The position numbers and the translations under genes were made by a program. The notes beneath the pieces were generated by a model, which saw only the letters and a program-made list of their open reading frames with translations, ran no database searches and was not told where the DNA came from. From Gelatoporia subvermispora B (Eukaryota > Basidiomycota > Agaricomycetes > Polyporales > Gelatoporiaceae), in the NCBI GenBank assembly GCA_000320605.2, contig KB445813.1, positions 4,836 to 68,835 of the forward strand: DNA of 64,000 nucleotides. The letters are read 5' to 3'. Shown in pieces: positions 47,640 through 58,700 of this stretch (its first letter is position 1; the number at the start of each line of letters is the position of its first letter).

Positions 47640-49950
47640 TTGGATTCATCGATGCTTCCTTCATACTGCGACTACTTCGTAGCAGTGGAAGATGTGTGAT
47701 CATCATCGACGCTTATAAACTTCCCTACCCCGCCCCAGCTGCGCGCATTGAAGCAGGACCATCGTTCAAGACGACCAACCGTTTCTGTCCCTTCTGTAGT
47801 ATCCGACTACCAGCATTGATGCATCGGAAACCCAGGACTCGGTGTTCCCCACCGGGAGGAAGAATGTCGCATAGTCGTATGACGCGTCTTCGAGCCCGGC
47901 CCATCGTGTCATCGGACATGGGAGTGTGAGAGGCGGTCACGGTGGTCGAGGTAATCGTCATACCTCGAGATCGGCTCAGCTTGTGCAGACGGGTAGGGGG
48001 GAGACAGTCAAGGCAAAGTTAGAGTACGTATATGCGCATCATCGAGAATGTTGGGCTCATTACCGAGTCCAGGATAACCATGTGCACCGTCCGCATTGTC
48101 AGCGGCTTGCGGCTCGCCTACAGAAAGAGACGATCCCTGACACAAGAAACAGAACACCTGCAATCCCATTTGATCCGCTGAGGTGCGTTGATGCGTACTC
48201 CACCAAAATATTGCGCGATCTAACAGAGCTATCGTAGATCGATCCGGGCATTTTTTGCGCGACTGGCGAAGATCAAATGGCATAGGATGAAATATCCATC
48301 CCTAAGCACATCGGTGTTCGTGCCGCTGATTCATCATAGGCTCGGCGTCCGTTGGTTACTTGAGGCAGGTCCCTGCACCCATCGACGAGCAAACCTACAC
48401 CCATCGACGCAACGTCAGTAATTGTTTCCATCGCATCATTCTGTCGCTGGCCTGACGTGGCGAGCACGATGTTCAGTCGGGCAGTCTCTGCCTGTGCCCT
48501 TCTCTAAGAGCGGCCCACCCTTTGTGCCATGGGACCGACAGACGTGACGAACAACGGCAGTCATCGTGTTGTAGTGCACGGCGTTTTTTGTATGGCCTAC
48601 CAGCGCGGCCACATGTTTGTGCGGAACACTGAATCCATGCCGTATGTGTAACACGACGGCGGCGGGTATCCACCCGAGGCCGAAGGCGAGAGAAAACTCG
48701 TGAGTATCATGGCGCTCGATTAACGTCTCCATTTTACCTTGACATCTGCCTCACTATCTCTCACTGCTCCTGTGACAGAATCCATGCTTTGCTGAACGCT
48801 GGCTCTGTCAATTGAACCGCATCGTTCTTGTAGGCTCGTTAGAAGATGACGTACTGCTTCACCTGGCCGCGTGGCTGTCTGAGGCACGGCGACGTGCGTT
48901 TCCTCCATCTCCTCATTTCGTCTACCCTGGGCGGCTTGACTCTCAAGCGTTTACCCCTGTGCCTTCCGACCATTGACCACTTCCTATGTACAGAATCCAG
49001 CTTCGGGCACCACGGCTACCCGCAACATCCTCTGTGACCTCCCCAGAACACAGGACGCTCCCGGACCTGTGCTACTACTCTCGATCACCACCAGACCACC
49101 GGCGACAAAGACGAGCTACTCGGAGTATTGCACAGCCACAGGACTTCCCGTCACATCCCACTGCGAAAATGGCAAGGCGGATAATTCTCAAGCTGTCCTA
49201 AGGAGTCATACAATGAGTGAAGATGGTCCTTAGACCGCTCATACGAGGTGCACTCACGTCTAACTCTGTCGATTATATAGCAATAGCGGCGTGAAATGTT
49301 GTGAACCAATACAACCGTCGGGATATCTGAAGGAGTTCGAGAAGGACGGGATTGATCCAAAAGGTGCGCATATAGTCAGCGTTCCAGATGCTTTGATGCT
49401 GAAGAGCATTCCTTGACGGGTTATAGACATTCATCGTAATCTTAGTCTTCAACTGACGTATTCCCATTCCCCCGAAGCGCGCCGACGCCTTTTTATTGCG
49501 GCACGTGCGCTTCTCAAAGCCCATGAGACATGGACCGATACGAAGCCCTCGGTGTTACACTGGCTTGCTAGCCGGCCAGAGTTCGATGAGCCATCTCACT
49601 GCAGGTCCTTGCCGTTGGCTATGAGTAATCGAAGTACATCCGCACCATGTGCGCTATTCAATGTCTCGATGAACAGGTAATTCACAGCGTCTGCAGTAAT
49701 CATACTACCTCACGTGTCGGATCGCACAGGGCGTATAATGGCAAGGTATTGCGGTGCGGCTGTCGCCAGTAGCTTGACTCCGAACCGGTGTTGACCTGCA
49801 TGTCTGTTCCCCGACTGCCTCCATCCTGCTCTTCTCCCACCAAAGAGCGTCTTTGCCTTAGTTAGAGATGACTCGACTGTCCATAGAGGTTGATGCTCGT
49901 CCACTTTTTATGCTTCGTTTTGTGTATTTCGCGGTAGAAAATATATCTAT
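47640..49950 (+). repeat. Dispersed repeat R3, copy 3
   Basis: Contains the same ordered blocks as the other two R3 copies but is about 1 kb longer, so it has extra DNA between about 48420 and 49650. The extra part carries short frames reading LNSAHGADVLRLLIANG on the minus strand (near 49640), faintly ankyrin-like, but too short to call a gene. Confidence 0.5.
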
Positions 49951-52900
49951 CGTCCTCAACTACATGCTACCGATGCAAATGGCACTCGGAGAGCGCACGG
50001 AACAGAGAGAAACAAACCAAATTATGCAGTTATGCACGATACAACCGCATTTATACTGATCCTTCCACTTCCAAATTGGCTGCATTGAGATGTATGTAAA
50101 GTCCGGATGTTGAATATATATCTCGCAAGCGTTGAGCCCGAGTGGCTGAAGGAGACGTTGGAACGAGTGTGAGTTGCTTGGATCGATGGGATCGCAAATG
50201 TTTAAGCAAAAGGGACAGTTGAAGCTGCGCAGAAGCATTGAAAGGATAAGAATGTGAGAGAACTTACAGGATGGCGATAGAAAACTGAAGCCAATAATCA
50301 ATTGTATGTAGAGTCTCCAGAATTGCCAGTACGAGATGGGCTACTAGGACAGACTAGGGGCGGCCATATCTTTGGGCTGTAGGAGTACTGAGAGGTACCG
50401 TGCAGTCCAAAAAGCTCAGAAGACCATCTGGCGTAAGTCTGGTATGTTGGGATGAGGAGACGAGAGGATGTGCGCGCAATCGCCTCCATCGTGTTCGACT
50501 GCACAGTCATCGCGTCTCAGGCACACGGAGCATGCGGCCCGCTTCTGGAGGTCCAGGCCGAGCTCAGTATGACGCCATAGATCTGACTCGGGGACGCAGC
50601 AATTTTTCTGTCCGCTGCTCGGAGCTGCTCGCCCTCTGGCTCCTTCTGGTTGTCGCCTCGCGTCCCCCATTCACTCTGCTCATTCTATGCCACGCACCTG
50701 CTGCTCCGTGTGTCGCTACTCTCAGCCGGCTCTATCTAGGGATGATGCGATGACGTGAGGCTGAAGTGGGGCCTCGTTCTCTTTATCAACGCGTTCAACG
50801 GACCTCCCAAGTCCCCCGCTCGGGCCTGTGTTGATCGATGTCTCTCGTCCCGCCGCTGTCCCTGCAGGTAACGGGTTTGCACGGTTCGAGACTAGGGAGT
50901 GCGAGACGAGCGACAATCCTGCACTTGTGAGAAGTCATTGTCAAGCCAATTCTCAGCGAGACGCCAACTCTGACAATGGCCGCAGGTCTGGCAAAGCACC
51001 GGCAAAAGTTATAAGTTATATTTCCGAGCCAATTACTCTAAGTACATCGAAACAGAGATACAAGCAGAAGTAGATGCCAGTGGGAGAGCTAAATATACCA
51101 GCCTGAAGCTTGTACGGCGATGTTCGAGACGAATGCAAAGTGTAATCAGTGAAGCCCCTGCAGATGCAGATGACGCAGATGAGACTCGCGAAGGAAAAGG
51201 AAAACGGGAATAAGAAAGCAACGGGTCAGATAGCTTGGTCGAGTACACCAGGGCGGCTGAAGCTCAGACTCGGGTAGGAGCAAGCAGAAGATGAGTATAC
51301 AGGGGCGTTGGACCATGTAATCAAAGGAAGGCGAAGAGTGCACTCTGCGGTAGAGCAGAATTAGGACAGGGAGATCAAATTGCACGTACCGGTGAGGCCG
51401 CACCTGCCTGAGCAGAGCTCTAGAGCCACGGGAGGCCAGGGGCATCGGAGAGCACAGAGCACGTTATCTAGCAGAGACAACGGTCCCATCAGCCTTGGAG
51501 GCTCTCCACAGAGGGGATCAGGAGGGCAGCGGGCACAAACGTATATTCACACAGCAGGCCTGAAGCCGACTGACTGCGCCCAACTCGAACACGTCCGAGG
51601 TTTGCAGCACACATGCCGACTTATCAATTTGGATAGTGGGAAGCAACGAAATACTGTTCGAACAGGTCCCAAGATCGTAGCTCAGCGAAATGCACCATGT
51701 GCTGACCAACGAACATAGCACAGACAACAGAAGAGATATATTACGACTAATTTGCCTTTGCTATTCTCGTGCGGTACGGTTTGTCAGTGCAGGTTACGAA
51801 AAGTACGTCCTATAGCAGCGGGTCCGTTGGCTGTACCGTTAGAGCATCCGGCCGCTTGTAGATCACATTGACACAGAGGATTGGGCGATGTGCAGTGCAG
51901 GGACGCCCGGTAGCATCTCGCAGCGGAGATGCACACGCTGGTCTTGCGCTCTTGCTAGGCGAGATGTTAGAGTTGTATTCATTGCCCCGCTCATGCATAC
52001 GTCCGTGTGTACAGTCGTGTGCGATCTAAAGTAAATTCCGCAGGTTGCAGTAACGGTTGAAGTGTGTTGAAAGTGCATAATGGGAGACCACGTACTCGTA
52101 AGATGCCACAAATGAATTGTACTCCCTGGACCTGCTTGATATTGCAACACTTAAACCCCTGCATCACCCCTTCCAGACGTTATAGTGCGATGCCCCCAGT
52201 CAATACGAGATCTACGGGAAGAACCCATCTAGTGAGTCGAGGATGGCTATCACACGCACGGAGATTGGGCACGTGTAGAATCGATCTCCCATTATATAAG
52301 GGCGATGGGCGGGGTAGAGCATTCGAGCATTACGACATAGACGAACCCCTGAACCTGGAGACGCACTGAATTGACCCTGAGATCTGGAAGAAGGCCTCTT
52401 CAACGGAATGGTGACGGTTTCCCCGGGTGTATGGAGCTATTCTTCGAGATCTATGGTGAATCCATCGCAGAACGTAGTGCATAATAATTCGGTACATACC
52501 ATGCATCACGCCCACACACGTGCCACAGGAAATTTGCGATCCGCAGTCTCCCGACCAGCACGCTCGTGGTCACTTCACTGTGGAGGTATCAGCATACGCT
52601 GGTGTCAGAAGCACGTAGGGATGATGGGATATGAAAGAGCACGCGCTCTTGGGGCTGCGAGCTCGACGAATGTATGGTGGTCCTGCAATACAGGACCAAG
52701 ACTAGTCAGTATCGCTTTGCAGCGGTGGCCGTAACTTGGACTCCAAAACATACTGGAACGCATGATGACAGTCAAATCGAGGGCAACCTCTTGGGGGTGT
52801 GGTTGCTGCTGAAGCGCTGCAGTGTTGCTGCGCTCCCCGAGCTTGCGTGAGAGAAAAGAGCCCGGATAGCGTCAGTCGACCCTAACCCACTTCCCGTGTG

Positions 52901-53528
52901 CCACGGTCGAGGCTGGATCAACGCTCGATGTACGCGTTCACCGGTGCGTCAGGCACGCGCTTTGTCTCCATGGACAAACGTGACAAGTAATCGAACGCGC
53001 CATCATGCGACTCGTCGAAGATTACCACTTTGCGACCGCACTTGTGAACAATCAGACTGCTTGACATGCTTTCTATGTTCTCCCCCCCTCGAATAGACCG
53101 CTTTCTCAGTGATTCCACCTACAGCCTCAGGCCTCGGGTACTAGCCATTGTCAATTACAATGTGCCAACAAGGTCTGACAGGATTACAAGGCGTCAAGTT
53201 CGCCAGATATGATTGTATTTAATCCTTCTGGAAACCGGAAGGGAGCCTCTACAGTCTCTGCATCTCGTAGTTCTTGCTATGCGATGGCATCGTATGGTTC
53301 TCGCAATGCAGCAATTTTTCACATCGCCCGAAATTAAGTTTAACACGTCCTTGGTGTGAATGTGAGGTCTGTCCATATTTAGGTTTGCCACGAGGAGTAC
53401 AACATAAGGTACTTCCCTGCTATATGCCACTGCCTCGAGGCTGTGAGACGCCCTTCTCCTCGTGGATATATAGTCCATTACAGCCCTCAACCCACTACCA
53501 TCTCACCAGCAAAGCCAAGGCGTGGCCC

Positions 53529-55331
53529 ATGGTTCTCGCTCAACTTAGTCGGCTATTTGGAAGGCGCGGGGCATCGAAGACATGCGCACATAAACCACAA
53601 ACTCAGGTTTGAGTCAAGCAAATCTCTGTATATCCTCTTAGCACTTACTGATGTTACAGATTATGGAAACTCCCGCTTCCGATGGTCCACACGAGGCTGG
53701 TAGAGATGTCGATGCGCTTGTCTCCAACACCAAGGGTGCCATCAAGATCGCGCAATCAGTGCTCGATAGATTTCCTCTACCAGGCCTCTCAGCTGCCTTG
53801 TCAATCGGAGACCAGCTACTGGATCGTATCGATGTAAGTTCGTATTATGGCTTGGAAGCTGGAAGCTCACTTATGCCGTCAGGAAATGAGAGGCAACGTT
53901 GAGGAAAGGAAACTGATTATGGGTCGACTCAAGGACTTAGTGGAAATGCTCAAGACGATGTGCACGGATGGGGAGTCCAACATGAGCAGCTCCGCTGAAC
54001 CTGCCGAGCAAGTGGTCATGCGCTCAAGACTGAGATCGAGTCCGGTGGATGCGCGTGTAGCCCAGGCCATCAGGTGCGCATTCAATGACTGCAAGCCGCA
54101 TTCCTAGCGTCTCATCCTCTCGCAGCAAACTCGAAGATGCTCTTCGTACTTCCACAGACAGTACTCATACGGGATGGCTCACCCGGCTATGGTACTCGAA
54201 GCAGGATGCCCAAAATTTGGCACGCATTCGTACCAGTATAAATAATGCGATCGGAGATTTGGAGGTGCGTACAACCATGACGACGTCTAGAGTGCTTGTC
54301 ATAAACTTGCCTGGAAACAGATGCAGGGTGGCATCGCGGTGCAGCAACTTTTGAGCCAACTTTTGGAGGTAAATTGCACTTTCCTAAGGACTCGACGGGG
54401 ATGCTAATTACTCGCAACGAAGACGATTAAGCAAGAGGCAAACAACAGAGGCAGGTGATGGCATAGCCCGCAATATATCCATTCTCATAAGGGTGTCCCA
54501 GGTGACCGAGAAGTGCTCGAGAAGCTCAAGCGATCCCACTCTGCATCGTACACGTCTCGCTATATCGAAGAGAAAGCAAAGCTACAACCGGGCACGCGAG
54601 AACGAATCCTCAATGAGGTACTGGCGTGGGCAAAGGAGCCAGATCAAACTCAGCGCATACAGATCATCTACGGACCCGCTGGCTGCGGCAAGTCTGCAGT
54701 TGCTCGTGCCGTCTGTGGAGCACTCGCCAAAGATGAGAGTCTGGGAGCATCATTTTTCTTTCGTCAGCACGACGTCGAGTGCAGCGACCCCTACCTTGTC
54801 TTTCCAACGATTGCATATCAGCTCACACATTCACGGCCGTTACTCGCCTCTCGGATTGTATCATCAATCAAGCAACATGTGACTCGACATGACCAGTCGC
54901 AGGGCATCACGACTCAGGGACAACTCCTATTCCTCGATATTATCGAAAGCCTGGATCCCCAGAGACCGACGGTTCTGGTATTCGACGGTATTGACGAATG
55001 CTCCCGAGCCTCCGAAGAGGCCGTGCAGAACCTCCTGCGACTCATTTGTCAGGCTGCCGACAACTTCGCGTACGTCCGCATCCTCATAGCCACTCGACCA
55101 GAGACATACATCATGCGTGCTCTACCTGGGAAATCGGAGGGCAAGGCTATTCTGCGTAACCTGTGGATAGATGCTGAGGGCGAGATCGACGATGATATAC
55201 GTCTTTTCATCCAGTCCGAACTCACCCAACGCGTATCTCAAGGGAACTTTAATCTACTCGAGGAGCGCCCCAACGCTGTAGAAACACTCACACAACTCTC
55301 TGCATCAGCAGAATACTACTTCCAGCTTTGA
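53529..55331 (+). CDS. NACHT protein copy F, C-terminally truncated
   Basis: A 495-aa predicted protein with exons 53529-53606, 53660-53833, 53883-54073, 54126-54264, 54321-54368, 54423-54450, 54502-55331. Exon lengths 191 and 139 equal those of copies C and E. The front helical bundle (RFPLPGLSAALSIGDQLLDR) and NACHT core are present: Walker A GPAGCGKS (277-284), Walker B VFDGIDEC (Asp381), ATRPE (416-420). Similarity stops abruptly after LTQLSA, followed by eight unrelated residues and a stop. The relatives have about 300 more residues (winged-helix-like arm and acidic tail). The intron at 54451 needs a GC donor (AGAG|GCAGGT) to keep frame; with GT at 54455 the frame is lost. The truncation lies about 370 nt from a transposase gene, so insertion of that element probably cut it. 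It may be a pseudogene or a short decoy. Confidence 0.75.
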
Positions 55332-55708
55332 CTCTGCTTTGACGATTTGGGCGCGCTTTCGCGCTTTAGGCGTGCTCTGAATGCTTCAGGTGACTTTCGA
55401 AAGCAGTAAAGCGGCCAGATCCACAAAGTATACAAAGTCGTAGTATGTAGTTAAGTCACATTTGACCATTTTGTGCGTCGAAGCGGCCGGAAGCAGGCAA
55501 AGTGATGGACTCTCCCACAATATACCACTAAATGGAATCACAATCTAGTGATTCTAAGGATGCGCCCAACATGTACCTGTGAATGTCCGAATATCACCAA
55601 TTCCCGCAGCGACCGTCGGAACCTCGCTTCGAAGCGAGACTGTCCAAAGATCAGACGAAGTTAGTGGATGATAATATGCCAGTTGCGGAATCTCTCACAG
55701 TCTGCATA
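55332..55708. other. Spacer between truncated NACHT gene F and the transposase
   Basis: Probably the outer flank of the transposon. It contains short pyrimidine/purine stretches and the palindrome at 55623-55638. I looked for a reverse complement of 55310-55420 upstream of the transposase and found none within the window, so the element's ends are not fixed. Confidence 0.5.
55623..55638. repeat. 16-nt perfect palindrome
   Basis: CTCGCTTCGAAGCGAG reads the same on both strands, 70 nt after the transposase stop codon. It could be a protein-binding or subterminal transposon site, or part of a terminator hairpin. The sequence alone does not decide. Confidence 0.7.
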
Positions 55709-58700
55709 TCATAAGATGGTTTCGAACGAGTGGTGATCAATGTATCGGTTGACGTAGAACCGATCATAGCGCTGAAAAGTTTGGTGCGGCTGGTGGTCGA
55801 CAGGCACTGGAGTGCTCGTAAATTTTGGCATCAGATGAGCGGCGCGGATGATCCGATCCAGGGGGATAGTAGATATGTGGGCTTTCCGGGTGCGATGGTT
55901 GTAGTCCCTCTTGACTTGCCACATCCCTATCTCGGGGTCTGGCGCATTGCCAATGATTTTGAACCAATGGACCAATGCGCAAGGATAAAATACACCGCGA
56001 TACCTGAACGACAAGAAACGCTTGACGCGTGCGATTGCCATCCCATCTCGTAGCGTTGGAGGGACGTCGGAATGTTGCTCTTCGACAAATACACAATCGA
56101 ACCGCTCGCCACCTCCGTACCAGCTTGGTGTTGCCCGGATGTATTCACGGTGCATACCCCCAATGCCACAGGGGTCGCTGGGTGCATAAAAGGTAGCAGC
56201 GGCGGAGTGGTATACGTACACCTTCTCGTCAAATCGAGGGCAGTCGTCTATTGGTACGGTTGCCCTATCCTGCACGTCATTGAGATGAATCTCTGTGTAT
56301 AGGAAGCGTCGAATCGACTCGACGAGCTGCGGCTCGCGGAGATGTTTTGCTAGTGCCTCTACATTACGGGGATAATGCCGTTCTAATGGACAGATTCAGG
56401 TACAGATAGGGTGTACATCAATGGAGAACTCACGGCGTGTCCGCGCTAGCCGAACATAGCCAGCAGATCTGGCTCCTTCAACTTCGGTCGCCTCTTCAGG
56501 CAGACCCTGTGCATTGTCCCTGGTCATGCTGTCGCCCGCGTCCTTGTCCGGGTCGGCCACACCAGTATTGTTGGCACCTGACTCGTTGAGTGACATGTCT
56601 GCTAACCTCAGCTGGGAGTCTTGACGTGGGTCTATACCTGTAGAATAAGGGTAGGGCATGTATACATATTGGATAGCCAGAGGAATTACCTAGCTGCCGG
56701 TAGATGTCCTCAAGAACTGAGCCTTCCAGCATTCCTCGCTCCTTGAGTTCTACTCTGAACGCGGCGAGCTTGTCCAACCTTTGATTGATCAGTAACATTT
56801 GCCCGAGAGCATGATATCTGTTCGAACGACGCCATGGTTCCTTCACTGCCTTGATGTGCTTAGACTCTGTAATTGAGGAACACAAGCCATTGGGCGCGCC
56901 GAAAAGTTTGATATGTCGCACGTAGTGCTTGAGCGAATGTTGTCGTGGGAGTGCAAATCCCTCGGGCCGGACGCCAGTAGTCTGGAAGACTTTCCGATAT
57001 CGATGGAACCGACCCAAGGCGTTGTCAAGGGCCTCTAAAGTGTGCTTTGTATGCACTTCACGTCGAGCGAGATAGCAGAAATCGAGGAAAGCTCGGATTG
57101 CTTTTGTCATGTCTGAAGGGATGTAACCGACGACTGCAGGCAACCATACCTGTAGGTACAAGGAAATGAACTTAGCATGGCATGCCTGTCTTGGGAGCCC
57201 GAGAGCATACCTTCATTAATGCCTTGGAGTCATTTCCGGTCCATTGTTTGAATCCGCGACCTTCTGGAAAGCGGCGTAGGTTGGAGAATGCAGGGGCCGC
57301 GGCGATCCTTCGCCATCATCAACATCATTATAGTAGACAGCAATTATAGTACTCACCGCCTGTCAATGTCCGCGAGAATACCGTTCGCCTTGGTTTGCCC
57401 ATGTACCTTGACGAGGTATTCCTCTACCCACGTGACGAGATGGTCCTTGAACGTACCTTTGATCAATTGATGCAGGAGATCTGGTGATAGAAGGTCGTGG
57501 ATGTCGGCACGAGGAAAATCGTTGGTGAAAGGCTAAGAAGTAAACATCGTAGTCAGCATCTGAAGCGTTCACTGACCAGCAACAAAACACAAATGAATCC
57601 AGGGTGAACGGCAAAGCTTATACTTGCGAAGGAACAACTGGACGACAATGGGAGTGAAGTGGCGAGTGTATGGGTCGCAGACATTCTTGAAGATGGTGTC
57701 GGGAAAGCGCCAAGTATATAGGATGTGGGTAGCTTTGTCCAGAGCCAGTCACAGAGATACTGGACAGGTACAAGAGGTTGCCACTGAAGGGGCTCTTCTC
57801 ATCGTACTGGTCAAGCGTGTGGATGTGTGACATGTTCACACCGTATGCCTTCTGCTGCTTCAAATGAGACTTGTTTGGAGCGTTGCAAAGGGTAGGTCGA
57901 AGGACTGACGATATCCTATCAGGTACGTGATTAGCAGCTATAGAGATGTGGTTTTTGCAATTAACATACTTGTTGACGTCCGTGCTCGTTCATTTCGCTT
58001 TCTGCGAGAATGAGGGGGCCGTTGCACCTGTATCCATTGGGATAGTGCTTGAGGGAACACTGCCGCATCGATGAGTGCATTGTATAGGCTGGTGGTGTTG
58101 CGATATGCAAGTGTTGGAGTTGCAGATCCCGCTGCCGCCGTTGTCAGACGTCGCACGCATGGCGGACGATGCCGACGATGCTCGCGCCGAGCTGTTCCTC
58201 AAGATTAGACCGAGCATTGAGGCTGGGAGCAATATCGACAAGGGACGAATCATTGCGTGGGACATGGGACAAGAATATTTGCATTGCCGAACGTCCCAGA
58301 GCAACGAACAGAAGCGCACCGTCATGACAGGCATCTCAAGAGCCGGGAGTCAAGCGGCGGGGGTGGACGAGCGACGGGGAGGATGTGCCGAGCCGGTGTT
58401 GCCAAGATGATGATGTACCGCAATGGATGCCCTAGGACCCGGAAGAGCGGTAGCGAAACTTCATGTTTATCCTAGGATAGCAGAATGGAGGTGGTACATC
58501 ACAATGGGCATCCTAAGATACGCAGTTGAGATAGTAGGCCATGGCAGACGTCCCAGAACATGTCTATTCGAGAGGCTGTACGGATCAGTCTACAGTATCA
58601 CCAGATAGCATCAGATGGCTCACCTTCAGCATGGTGAGCAATGGCCTGGAGGGCTCTTTTTTGGTTAACATTATGACCAGGCTCCCAGTGATGACAAGTG

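Larger units (their letters stand above)
45900..53528. other. Gene-free stretch after NACHT gene E
   Basis: The first 1.6 kb is repeat R2 and the next 2.3 kb repeat R3. From 50300 to 53528 I find only short overlapping frames without motifs (for example 51380-51718), no coding similarity within the window and no tRNA-like fold I could recognise. The 50500-50640 stretch weakly echoes 39390-39540. Confidence 0.5.
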
